A stretch of DNA of 64,000 bases from JALOLG01 sp963776935 (GTDB lineage: Bacteria; Actinomycetota; Acidimicrobiia; Acidimicrobiales; Ilumatobacteraceae), in NCBI GenBank assembly GCA_963776935.1, contig CAVZOP010000001.1, positions 124,001-188,000 of the forward strand. The letters run 5' to 3'. Within the stretch, counting starts at the first letter, position 1, and every line of letters begins with the position of its first letter. Shown here one piece after another: positions 42,652-51,641 of the stretch. A program made the position numbers and the translations under genes. The notes under the pieces were generated by a model, which was not told where the DNA came from, made no database searches, and worked only from the letters and a program-made list of their open reading frames with translations.

Positions 42652-43561
42652 GTGACCGAAGCAGTACTCGTCGACGGGGGTCGCACCTTGCGTGCGGCCC
42701 CCGTCGCGCCCACGCCGCGCGCGCCGCGCAACTGGGCGTGGGTCGGGCTCGTCCCGTTCCTCGCCTTTCTCGCCCTCTTCCTCGTCATCCCCACGATGGC
42801 GGTGTTCTCGAAGGCGCTCTTCGACAGTGAGGGTCAGTTCGGGACCGGCGCGCTCGAAGGACGCGTTCACCGGGGAGAACCTCGACGCGTTCAAGTTCTC
42901 CGTGAAGCTCTCGGCGCTGGCGGCCGCGTTCGGCGTCGTCGTCGGCGCCTTCTTGGCCTACGCGGCCGCCTCGATCCGCCGGCCGAAGTGGCTGCGGTCG
43001 CTCGTCACCGCGTTCAGCGGGGTGGCCGCCAACCTCGGCGGCATCCCGCTGGCCTTCGCGTTCATCGCCCTGCTCGGCCGCCAGGGGCTGATGACCAAGA
43101 TCCTCGACGGGCTCGGTTACGACCTCTACGGAACCGGTTTCCAGCTCGACACGACCGCCGGATTCGTGGCGGTGTACTCGTACTTCAACATCCCTCTGAT
43201 GGTGCTCATCACACTTCCCGCGATCGACGGCCTCAAGCTGTCGTGGCGCGAGGCGTGCGCCAACCTCGGCGGCACGACGTTCACGTACTGGCGGCGGATC
43301 GGGCTTCCGGTGCTCCTGCCGTCGTTGCTCGGCGGGTTCCTGCTGTTGTTCGCCAACTCGTTCAGCGCCTACGCGACGGCGAGGGCGATGACCGACCAGT
43401 CGTTGATCGTGCCGCTGCGGATCCAGTTCTACATCAGTGGCGATTTCGCCGGGCAGGATCAGCTGGGCTTCTCGCTCGCCGCGTGGATGATCGTGATCAT
43501 GACCCTCTCGATGAGCCTGTACTGGGTGCTGCGCAAGAGAGCCGAGCGATGGCAGTCGTAG
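42652..43561 (+). CDS. ABC transporter permease, PotB-like (frameshifted)
   Basis: From GTG 42652 the frame gives a normal N-terminus (VTEAVLVDGG through WVGLVPFLAFLALFLVIPTM and ALFDSEGQFGTGAL); near 42850-42862 it must shift by one base to continue as KDAFTGENLDAFKFSVKLSAL and then several transmembrane helices with the EAA-type loop (WREACANLGGTTFTYWRRIGLPVLLPSLL). One extra base explains it. It belongs between the solute-binding protein and the second permease, which overlaps its end. Confidence 0.8.
42672..42706 (+). terminator. Hairpin after the solute-binding protein gene
   Basis: CGACGGGGG (42672-42680) pairs with CCCCCGTCG (42698-42706), with CGCAC and GTGCG inside. Its place, 28 nt after the solute-binding protein stop, suits partial termination so that the binding protein is made in excess; it overlaps the first codons of the permease. 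Confidence 0.5.
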
Positions 43562-44461
43562 ATCCGACCGGTCTCAGCACCGTCGTCGGCGCGGCGCCCG
43601 ACGACGGGCCAGGTGCGGCTCCCGCCGGCGGTGTGCGGCCGGCGCGGCGGGCTCGGACGTTTGGTACCGATCGCGGTGGTGATCGCGTGCGGGGTGTTCT
43701 TCATCTTCCCGCTGATCGCGATGGCGCGGTTCGCGTTGCAGAACGTGCCGATGGTGCGCCTCGGGTGGTCGACCCTGTTCGACGCCTGGTCGATCGAGGG
43801 CATCACGCAAGCGTTCGACGAACCCGACTTCCGAAGCTCGTTGTGGCTGAGCGTGAAGCTTGCGGTCGGCACGGTGGTGTTGACACTGGCCCTGCTCCTA
43901 CCCACCACGCTGTGGGTCCACCTGCGCCTGCCCAAGGCCCGTCCGTTCGTCGAGTTCCTGACCGTGCTCCCGTACGTCATCCCCCCGATCGCGCTGGTTG
44001 CCGGAATCATCCCGATCAAGCCGCACGCTCGTTGGTTCCTCAACTCCGACTACTCGCTGATCCCGTTCTACACAGTGCTGGCGCTTCCGTTCACGTTCCG
44101 GGCGATCGACGCCGGCGTCCGGGCGGTCGACGTCAGGACGCTCGTCGACGCCTCGCGCAGCCTCGGCGCCGGTTGGGGCACCACGCTGCGCCGAGCGCTC
44201 ATCCCGAACCTGCGCACGGCGATCATCTCGTCGTCGTTCCTCACGTTCGCCGTCGTGCTCGGCGAGTTCACCGTCTCCAGGGTGCTCCTCAAACAGACGC
44301 TGCCGCAGTTCATGTACGTCTACCAGCAGAGCGAACCGCAGGGCGGGATCGGACTCGGCCTGCTGGCACTGGTGGCCACCACCGCGCTGTTCGCGCTCCT
44401 CAGCCTGCTGACGCGCAAGCGGGGCGCGGCACGGCCACTCGCCGGCCCGACGACCTTCTAG
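43549..44461 (+). CDS. ABC transporter permease, PotC-like (frameshifted N-terminus)
   Basis: ATG 43549 overlaps the previous stop and reads MAVVDPTGLSTVVGAAPDDG; near 43640-43660 a one-base shift is needed to enter LGRLVPIAVVIACGVFFIFPLIAMARFAL. The rest has about six helices and the EAA-type loop (DASRSLGAGWGTTLRRALIPNL). A GTG at 43613 in the main frame is an alternative start that avoids the shift. Partner of the PotB-like permease. Confidence 0.76.
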
Positions 44462-44476
44462 ACGGGACACGACACG

Positions 44477-45550
44477 ATGAGCGCACTCACGTACACCTCG
44501 GCCCGCAAGACGTTCGGCGAGATCGTCGCCCTCGAGGGCCTCGACCTGGCTGTCGAGCCCGGCGAGCTGATCAGCCTGCTCGGCCCGAGCGGGTGCGGGA
44601 AGACCACGGCGCTCCGCATCGCCGCCGGGTTCGAGAAGGCCGACTCCGGATCGGTGTGGTTGAACGGCGTCGACATCTCGCACAAGCCGGCCCACAAGCG
44701 GAACATGGGCATGGTGTTCCAGAGCTACAGCCTGTTCCCGAACCTCAACGTCGCGCTCAACGTCGACTTCGGATTGCGGACCCGCAAGATCCCGAGCCTG
44801 CAACGCAAGCACCGGGTCGCCGAGATGCTCGAGCTGGTCCAGCTGAGCGCGTTCGCCGACCGCTACCCGCACCAGCTGTCGGGTGGCCAGCAGCAACGCG
44901 TCGCCCTCGCCAGAGCGCTCGCCGTGCAGCCCGAAGTGCTCCTGCTCGACGAGCCGCTCTCGGCCCTCGATGCCAAGGTGCGCCTCCAGCTACGCGACGA
45001 GATCCGCCGGATCCAGACCGAGCTCGGGATCACCACGCTCCTCGTCACCCACGACCAGGAGGAAGCGCTCGGGATCTCCGATCGGATCGGGGTCATGTCG
45101 CAGGGCCACCTCGAGCAACTCGGCACACCGGTCGAGGTCTACCGACACCCGGCCAGCGCCTTCGTCGCCCGGTTCGTCGGGTCGATGAACGAGCTCCCGG
45201 CCACCGTCGGCGAGGGCGACAGCGTCCAGGTCGCCGGCACGTCCGTGGCGGTGCCCGATTCCCGGACGCTCGAGCGCGGCGAGTCGATCCGACTGCTGGT
45301 CAGGCCGGAAGACGTGAAGCTGTCGGCGGGTGACAACGGCGGGTTGCCGGGCACCGTCGTCAGCCGCACGTTCCAGGGCGCGTCCTCGGTCGTCACCACT
45401 CGTCTCGACGTGCTCGACACGCTGGTGTCGGCCCACGTTCCCGGAACCGGCGCCGCGGCAGCCGATCCCGGGACCCGGGTGACCGTGGTCATCGACGGCA
45501 CCCGCGCCGTGTGCGAAACGATCACGACCGACGATTCGGCCACGGACTGA
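44477..45550 (+). CDS. ABC transporter ATPase, PotA-like
   Basis: 357 aa. Walker A GPSGCGKTT, Q-loop VFQSYSLFPNLNV, signature LSGGQQQRVALARAL, Walker B LLLDEPLSALD, then VTHDQEEALGISD, followed by a TOBE-type C-terminal domain (VRPEDVKLSA). It completes the four-gene importer. Substrate class (polyamine, ferric ion or phosphonate) cannot be separated by sequence alone. Confidence 0.92.
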   Translation: MSALTYTSARKTFGEIVALEGLDLAVEPGELISLLGPSGCGKTTALRIAAGFEKADSGSVWLNGVDISHKPAHKRNMGMVFQSYSLFPNLNVALNVDFGLRTRKIPSLQRKHRVAEMLELVQLSAFADRYPHQLSGGQQQRVALARALAVQPEVLLLDEPLSALDAKVRLQLRDEIRRIQTELGITTLLVTHDQEEALGISDRIGVMSQGHLEQLGTPVEVYRHPASAFVARFVGSMNELPATVGEGDSVQVAGTSVAVPDSRTLERGESIRLLVRPEDVKLSAGDNGGLPGTVVSRTFQGASSVVTTRLDVLDTLVSAHVPGTGAAAADPGTRVTVVIDGTRAVCETITTDDSATD

Positions 45551-45614
45551 AGATCGGGGCCCGGCCATGGGGCGGGGCATGGCGAATGTCACGCGGTCCA
45601 ACGGAGTCGAGGGC

Positions 45615-45672
45615 TTGACTCGGCGCGTTCGGACTGGCATCTTCTAATTGTCGACTAGATTAGTCAACAATT
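45615..45672 (+). promoter_or_regulatory. Promoter with palindromic operator
   Basis: TTGACT at 45615-45620 and a weak CATCTT at 45638-45643 with 17-nt spacing suggest a promoter. Just downstream, AATTGTCGACTA (45646-45657), GAT, TAGTCAACAATT (45661-45672) form a palindrome with one mismatch, lying over the expected transcription start. The AT-rich core stands out from the surroundings and resembles GntR/FadR or MarR-type operators. Confidence 0.6.
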
Positions 45673-45764
45673 GCGGCTCCACCCTCGACGGGGCTCGGTG
45701 CAGGCGGTCCCCCTCGCCGCCTGCGCCGGGCTGGAGCCGCTTCCCCCGATCCCACGACACGGCC

Positions 45765-46292
45765 ATGACGCTCCCCTCACCAACACTCAATCGATCGACC
45801 TGGCCCGGCGATCACGACATCGCCAGCTGGTCGCGCTCCGTGTCGCGGTCCTCGCATCCCGCCACGCAGCCCCCGGATCAACCGTGGCTGTGGTCGATCG
45901 CCAGCGGGTTGGCCAGCTCGGCGGCGCCGTGGATCGACGACGACGAGCTCGTCGATCCACCCGAGGCCAGAGGATCGATCCTCCTTGCGACGTCGGCCTA
46001 CGAGGTCTGGCACGTGGCGTGGCCGGTCGGATCACCGATCGAGCTGACCGGCACGCTCGACGTGCAGTCGTTCTGCGTCGTCGAGGGTGCACTCCGACTG
46101 CTGGATGTCGCCGATCCCGATGCTCCCGGCCGGAGGTACGAACCGGGCAACGGCACGGTGCTGACCACACCACAGGCGGTGCTGGTCGCCGACGAGCCCC
46201 GCACGAGTGCGGTGCACGTCGTTCTCCACGGCGCGGTCGCCGAGAAGCTGCCGTGGACCGTGACGGGGAGGCGCACCGCCTCGGCGGCCTGA
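45765..46292 (+). CDS. Cupin-like small protein
   Basis: 175 aa from ATG 45765. The beta-rich part (YEVWHVAWPVGSPIELTGTLDVQSFCVVEGALRLLD, then GNGTVLTTPQAVLVADEPRTSAVHVVLHG) looks like a single cupin barrel, perhaps of the cysteine-dioxygenase kind; metal ligands are not certain. It has its own promoter and operator upstream and a terminator downstream, so it is a single-gene unit under specific control. Confidence 0.55.
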   Translation: MTLPSPTLNRSTWPGDHDIASWSRSVSRSSHPATQPPDQPWLWSIASGLASSAAPWIDDDELVDPPEARGSILLATSAYEVWHVAWPVGSPIELTGTLDVQSFCVVEGALRLLDVADPDAPGRRYEPGNGTVLTTPQAVLVADEPRTSAVHVVLHGAVAEKLPWTVTGRRTASAA

Positions 46293-46300
46293 TCCGTTCT

Positions 46301-46340
46301 GGGCGCTGCTCCTTTCGGCTGCCGAAAAGGATGGCAGCCC
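46301..46340 (+). terminator. Probable terminator hairpin
   Basis: GGGCGCTGCTCCTTTCGG pairs imperfectly with CCGAAAAGGATGGCAGCCC, 9 nt after the cupin-like gene stop. Confidence 0.6.
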
Positions 46341-46418
46341 AGATCGTCGGGACAGTCGAGTCGCCGAGGTGGGTCGTTCGACCGATGAGTTCTGGGAATC
46401 CATGCGGTCGAACATCAC

Positions 46419-47552
46419 ATGGCAACGACACCTGCACAGTCCGACTACCGTCCACGTTCGGTGGACACGCTCGTCCTTGTCGGCACGACAAAAGGTCTGT
46501 TCGCCCTTCGCTCGCGCGACGGGCGTGAGCAGTTCGAGCTCGCCGGGCCATCGTTCCCGGGCGAAGAGGTCTACGCCACGTGCATCGACACCCGCGGTTC
46601 GGGGACGCGGCTGTACACCGGGTCGGTCAGCAACCACTGGGGGCCGGTGCTCCGGCGCTCCGACGACCTGGGTGCGAGCTGGACCGAGGACGAGCGTGCA
46701 TCGCTGGCGTTCCCGGCGGGCAGCGATGCGTCACTCGCCAGGATCTGGCAACTCACGCCCGGACCAGCCGATCAGCCCGACGTCGTGTACGCCGGCGTCG
46801 AACCGGCGGCGCTGTTCCGCAGCGATGACGGCGGGCGAAGCTTCGAGCTCGTGCAGGGACTGTGGGACCATCCGCACCGTCCGCAGTGGGAACCGGGTGG
46901 TGGCGGGCTGTGCCTCCACACCGTGCTCGTGCACCCCGACGACCCCGACCGTCTCCTCATCGCGATCTCGGCGGCGGGCGTGTACCTGAGCGACGACGGC
47001 GGCGGTGCGTGGCGAGCCAGCAACGTCGGCATCCTCGTGCCCTTCATGCCCGACACACCTGAGCTCGAGTTCGGCCAGTGCGTCCACAAGGTTGCACGCG
47101 ATGCCGGTGATCCCGAACGCCTCTACCTCCAGCATCACGGCGGCATCTACCGCAGCGACGACGGCGGTGGGTCGTGGACGGCGATGACGGGCATCGCCGG
47201 TATGGACTTCGGGTTCCCGGTCGTCGCCCATCCCACACGGCCCGGCACCGCCTACCTGCTGCCGCTCGAAAGCGACGAGTACCGATGCACACCGAGCGGG
47301 CAGTGCACCGTGTGGCGGACCGCCGACGGCGGTGCGTCGTGGGAGCCGCTGAGCAAGGGCCTCCCCCAGCACGATGCCCACCTCACGGTGCTGCGCGACG
47401 CGTTCACCACCGACGGCGTCGACCCAGCCGGCCTGTACTTCGGGACCCGCACCGGCGAGGTGTACGGCTCGACCGACGACGGTGATTCATGGCGCCTGCT
47501 CGCCGACCACCTGCCGCCCGTCGTGTCGGTGCGAGCCGCGCCAGTCGGCTGA
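46419..47552 (+). CDS. BNR/sialidase-like beta-propeller protein
   Basis: About 377 aa. Repeated Asp-box-like blades: LRRSDDLGASWTED, LFRSDDGGRSFELV, YLSDDGGGAWRAS, YRSDDGGGSWTAM, WRTADGGASWEPL, YGSTDDGDSWRLL. This is a glycosyl hydrolase/sialidase-type beta-propeller without a clear signal peptide or a full sialidase catalytic set, so enzyme activity is uncertain. A MoaD/ThiS-like gene follows by 11 nt. Confidence 0.85.
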   Translation: MATTPAQSDYRPRSVDTLVLVGTTKGLFALRSRDGREQFELAGPSFPGEEVYATCIDTRGSGTRLYTGSVSNHWGPVLRRSDDLGASWTEDERASLAFPAGSDASLARIWQLTPGPADQPDVVYAGVEPAALFRSDDGGRSFELVQGLWDHPHRPQWEPGGGGLCLHTVLVHPDDPDRLLIAISAAGVYLSDDGGGAWRASNVGILVPFMPDTPELEFGQCVHKVARDAGDPERLYLQHHGGIYRSDDGGGSWTAMTGIAGMDFGFPVVAHPTRPGTAYLLPLESDEYRCTPSGQCTVWRTADGGASWEPLSKGLPQHDAHLTVLRDAFTTDGVDPAGLYFGTRTGEVYGSTDDGDSWRLLADHLPPVVSVRAAPVG

Positions 47553-47563
47553 GCAGTGACCTC

Positions 47564-47860
47564 GTGACGGAGATCCGCGTCCGAGTGCCGACCGCGCTGC
47601 GCGAGCTCGTCGCCGGCTCGCAGTCGGTCGTGGTCGACGCCGACGCGGCCGGCGACACGGTGACGGTCGGGGCCGTGCTCGATGCGCTCGCCGTCGCGCA
47701 CCCTGCGCTCGAACGTCGGGTACGCGACGAGCTGGGACGACCACGGGTCCACGTCAACCTGTTCGTGGGGGCGGACAACGTGCGCGACCTCGACGGCCTG
47801 GCCACTGCGATCGCCCCAGGCGCCGAGCTGTCGATCATCCCCGCCGTGTCCGGCGGCTGA
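47564..47860 (+). CDS. MoaD/ThiS-family ubiquitin-like protein
   Basis: 98 aa from GTG. Beta-grasp pattern (IRVRVPTALRELVAGSQSVVVDA, VNLFVGADNVRDLDGLATAI) ending in SGG, the di-glycine that is adenylated or thiocarboxylated in MoaD/ThiS sulfur carriers. No MoaE, ThiF or ThiG gene is near, so it is probably a dedicated sulfur carrier or modifier paired with the BNR protein. Confidence 0.86.
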   Translation: MTEIRVRVPTALRELVAGSQSVVVDADAAGDTVTVGAVLDALAVAHPALERRVRDELGRPRVHVNLFVGADNVRDLDGLATAIAPGAELSIIPAVSGG

Positions 47861-47872
47861 GGTCGCTCAGCG

Positions 47873-48556
47873 TCAGGGCGCCGGCCGCTCATCGAGGTGA
47901 TCGGCGACGCCGTACACGTCGACGGGCAGGATCTCCTTGCCGTGGTGGGCGTCGACCGCGACCTGGATCACCACCCGGTCGCCGTCCTCGTCGCCGACCG
48001 CCGGCACCGGGATGTCGAGGTGCCATCCCGGCCCCGCCTCCACCGCCCCGATCGTGTCGGCCGCGCCCCGCACGGTGGCCACGTGCTCGCCACTCCGCCA
48101 CACCGTCGCGATCGCGACGGGCTGGACCAGCTGGAGCAGCAACGGCTCGGTGCCCCGGTGTTCGAGCCGCGGCATCGCCGGGTCGTCGACCACGAGCACG
48201 AGCGCCGCCAGCGGATGGTCGATCAGGTCCGACATCAGGGCGCGGCATCGTTCGACCAGCGTGCCCCACGGGCCGTCGGGCGTGCGGTGGGCGGCGAACG
48301 CGACCGTGGTGCCGCCGATCTCGATCCGCTCCAGCGACGCGTCGGGCGGGAGCTCGTCGGTGGGAGGCGGACGGGCGTCGAGCGCGGCATCGACCTCGGC
48401 TTCCAGTCGATCGGGATCGGGGACGGTGCCGGCGAACCGCCCGACCGCCCGTCCGACCGAACGCCACAGGGCGAACGACGCGTCGGCCTCGATCTCGAGG
48501 ATCTCGTGCTCGCGCGGTGGTGCGTCGGACGTGCGGCGGAACGTCAGTGGCGTCAT
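47873..48556 (-). CDS. Hypothetical protein, possible inhibitor/partner of the annexin metallopeptidase
   Basis: 227 aa, no signal peptide. It opens MTPLTFRRTSDAPPREHEILEIEADASFALWRSVGRAVGRF, a pattern I associate loosely with small protease-inhibitor-like (emfourin-like) proteins; the rest is alpha/beta with no family I can name. The start overlaps the stop of the annexin-repeat metallopeptidase gene by 4 nt, so the two are co-translated. A role as inhibitor, immunity protein or chaperone is inference from this pairing only. Confidence 0.5.
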   Translation of the reverse strand: MTPLTFRRTSDAPPREHEILEIEADASFALWRSVGRAVGRFAGTVPDPDRLEAEVDAALDARPPPTDELPPDASLERIEIGGTTVAFAAHRTPDGPWGTLVERCRALMSDLIDHPLAALVLVVDDPAMPRLEHRGTEPLLLQLVQPVAIATVWRSGEHVATVRGAADTIGAVEAGPGWHLDIPVPAVGDEDGDRVVIQVAVDAHHGKEILPVDVYGVADHLDERPAP

Positions 48557-50698
48557 CTCGGCCCGATCGTCCACGTCTCCGCCGGATGCCGGTTCTGCAC
48601 GATGCTGACGAACTCGCGCAGGTGTCGCGGCTCGACGGGATGGGTGTGAAGCCCGAACACCTCCGGGTTCCCCATCACGGTGTTGCTCGCGTACGAGAAC
48701 ACCGTCTGCAGCACCCATCGATCACCGCTGTCGGCGTCGGCATCGAGTTGGCTGATGAGGTCGTCTTTGAGCGTGCCGTGACGATCGTCGTACTCGGCCA
48801 TCACGGCCTGCGCGAAATCTCCCTGCTCCGGGATGCCGGCTACCAGGAGCCCGGCCGTCGTGAGCACGGTGCGAGCCTCGATGCGGCGCATCGGTTGGTT
48901 GTCGAGGTGCAGCGCGGTGTGGAGCTCGTCGGCGATCTCCGCCTCGGTCTTGCCGGACGCGTTCGCCGGCCCGGTCTTCGTCGTACCGGTGATCTCGATG
49001 AAGTCGTCGTGCGTGCGCTGGTACTCGTCGGGCAGGCCGATGAAGTGGCCGAACTCGTGGGGCACCGTCGACGCCTGCATGTGCTCGAAGAACTTGCCCG
49101 CGTTGGCGCGGTCGTCCGGGGTCCACGTGCCCGGCGTGGCGTTCTGGACCACGTCGACCGTCCGCGACGCGCCGGAGTCGTTGACCATCGCGAACTGCAA
49201 GGTGATCTTGCGGCCACCCGGCTCGGTGACGGCGAACTGGTTCCACACGCTGTCGATCTGGCCGTTCCACGTCGCGTACGGCACCGTCACATTCGCGGCG
49301 GGTTCGAAGTTGATCGGGACCCGCACGTCGAGCACGTCACCGACGAGCGTCCAGTCGAACAGGCCATGCCCGACCGTCGTCCCACCCTCGAACATGTCCT
49401 GCTCGAACGTGTTCTCGAACCGTCCGAACGTCGTCAACGATTCGGGCAGCTCGGCACCACGGTCGCGACTCGACCGGTACAGGGCCTGATTCTGGGCGGC
49501 CGGCTCTGCCATGTCAGGGCTCGACCAGATGCGCTCCAGGGCGTCCTCGTCGGAGCCCCCGACCACCGTCTCGGTGTGGATCCGCCCGACCAGGAGCAGG
49601 CGGTCGGCCACGCTCATGATCGTGAAGTCGGGCACCTGGTGGAGCAGGTCAGGGTCGGCTCCGGCAAGCACCTCGCGGCAGGCGGCGAGGTGGCCGGGCC
49701 GGCCGAGCAGGTCGCGGGCCGCGACCAATTCATCGCCGGAGAGGTCGCCGTCGAGCGCAGCCAGCAGTCCCCCGTACCGGGCCTGGTAGTCGGCGATCAG
49801 GCGGTTGACCGCGGCGTCGTCACCACGGAGTGGTTCGAGGACGCGCATGATGCGGCTCTCGTCGGTGCCGGCGCCGGTGATCGCCTGGTACACCTCGTCG
49901 GCCGGGGACAGCTCGCCCGCGCTCAACAGACGCAACGCCTCGGTGAGCTCGGCACCGCTCATCTCGTCACGCAAGTCGGATTCCAGCGTGCGCCGGTACG
50001 TCGTGGCGTACGTGTCGGCGATCTCGGTGCGCTCGGGCGCCGTACGTCCGGTCAGCACCGCGAAGATCGCCTCCTCGTCAGTGCCCCAACCCTCCATCGC
50101 GCCGCGCAGTTGACGCACGGCGACCTCGGCACGGTTCGTCCGATCCGCCATCGCTGCCAGTTCTCGCGAGCCGGCCATCGCCTCGCCGCCGTCGGGTGCC
50201 GCCTCACCGCCCGCGACCGCGCCGGTCGCCACGGGAGTCGACGGCGCGAGCGACGCCAGGTGCTTGAGCTCGGACTCGTTCAGCTCATCCTGCAGGTCGG
50301 CGGCGAGGTCGCGGCCGAACAGGCTGCGATAGGCGGCAGTGATGGCGTCGACCTGCGGCTGCGTGCGCCCGCCGAACGCGGCATAGATCGCCTCCTCGTC
50401 GGTGCCCCAGCCCTCCATCGCCCCGCGCAGGCGCCGCGCCAGCTGCTCCGCCATCGCTGGGCTCAGTGCGTCGGCGTCGGCGGCGGGCTCGGCGTCGGTC
50501 GTCGCGTCGGTCGATTCATCGGTCCGGGCCTCCGTGTCGGTGGTGGCGTCGCGCTCGAAGCTGCCATCTCAGGATGCTCGCGACCGCCGCGTTGCCCGCC
50601 GTTCGCTGGAGGGCCAGCAGCGGATGGTGCGCCGCCTCACCGGGTGCTGAGAGCTGCGGCGACGACGCGTCGCTGCGTTCGGCGTGCGTGCGTGACAC
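48553..50698 (-). CDS. Annexin-repeat metallopeptidase with eCIS-type leader (frameshifted)
   Basis: The intact frame (48553-50454) gives 633 aa: three annexin-like repeats (about 8-70, 114-178 and 183-250) with the GWGTDEEAI and GAGTDESRI calcium-type motifs, then a region ending in a zinc-protease site H466EFGH470FIGLPD476E. Upstream, another frame from GTG 50698 reads a short polar start and HPLLALQRTAGNAAVASIL, the leader common to proteins loaded in extracellular contractile injection systems. Near 50565-50575 a one-base shift joins them through an acidic Asp/Thr/Ala linker. The downstream 227-aa gene overlaps its stop. Confidence 0.78.
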
Positions 50699-50849
50699 GT
50701 CACCACACTCGCCCGACCGCGCCGGCCCCGTCAATCGTCGGAAGATCGCCCACTCGGGCATCGCCTGTTGCCCGAACGTGCCGCCGCGTTGACCGCACCA
50801 CGGGCGCTCAGGTCCCTGACCGTGCCCAGCGGCTTGACGCCCGGCGGTC

Positions 50850-51641
50850 CTACGCGGCGACGTCGACTCCGGTACCGATGGGCACCCAGCGGATGCGTTG
50901 GCGGACGTCGTCGGGTGCGTTGGCGAGCTCACGCTCGATCGCCGCCCGGCCCTCGCGGAAGTGTGACCACCCCTCGTAGTGGACGGGGATGACCGTGCGC
51001 GGCCGCACCAGACGGCACAGTTCCACGGCATCGCGGGCAGTCATCGTGTAGCGCACCGGCCCGGTCACGGGGAATCGGACGCCTCCCAGATGCAGCAATG
51101 CAGTGCCGACCTGGAGCCGGACCGCGACCTCGCGAACACCGTCGTAGAGCACGGTGTCGCCCGAGATCCACAGCACACCGTGCTCCTGACCATCCCAGCG
51201 GAGGGCGAAGCCGATCACATCGCCGACGATGAGACGGCTCGCCGGCGGTCCGTGGCGACAGGGCGTCGCCGTGATGTCGATCGATGGTCGATCGGGCGAG
51301 TCGAGCCGCGTGACTCCCCACGCCTCAAGCCCGCGGGCGTTGCCGCCGAGCCGCTGGGCGCCGGCGAGGGTGGTCACGACGACGTCCGCCGCCGGGAGCA
51401 ACGCCCGGCCGGCGTCGTCGAGATTGTCGGCGTGGTGGTCGTGAGTGAGCAGCACCGCGTCGATCGGTCCGAGCTCACCGGCCGGGATGGCCGGTCCGGC
51501 CACCTTGCGCGACGACGTGCCCCAGCCGAAGTTGTACTTGCGGCCCGGATCGTCGAACGTCGGGTCGGTGAGCAGGCGCCACCCGCCGACCTCGATCAGT
51601 GTCGTCGGACCGCCGATGTGTGTGACGCGAATGTCCGTCAC
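50850..51641 (-). CDS. MBL-fold metallohydrolase (UlaG-like)
   Basis: 263 aa. TDIRVTHIGGPTTLIEVGG start, metal motif LLTHDHHADNLDD, later CRHGPP, WISGDTVLYD and IPVHYEGW, as in the UlaG/YtnP-like branch of the metallo-beta-lactamase fold. GTG start overlaps the stop of the alpha/beta hydrolase gene upstream (GTGA). General metal-dependent hydrolase; substrate unknown. Confidence 0.85.
   Translation of the reverse strand: MTDIRVTHIGGPTTLIEVGGWRLLTDPTFDDPGRKYNFGWGTSSRKVAGPAIPAGELGPIDAVLLTHDHHADNLDDAGRALLPAADVVVTTLAGAQRLGGNARGLEAWGVTRLDSPDRPSIDITATPCRHGPPASRLIVGDVIGFALRWDGQEHGVLWISGDTVLYDGVREVAVRLQVGTALLHLGGVRFPVTGPVRYTMTARDAVELCRLVRPRTVIPVHYEGWSHFREGRAAIERELANAPDDVRQRIRWVPIGTGVDVAA

Noticed and set aside
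42610..45333. A 907-residue open reading frame across the PotABCD-like operon
   Set aside because: Only short parts match the permease N-termini; the rest is Arg/Pro-rich and out of frame with the conserved permease and ATPase motifs.
46419..47552. Functional sialidase
   Set aside because: The Asp-box propeller is clear, but the catalytic Arg triad and an export signal are not visible.
48517..50979. An 820-residue plus-strand frame opposite the annexin gene
   Set aside because: It is the antisense shadow of a well supported minus-strand protein and shows no domain or signal of its own.
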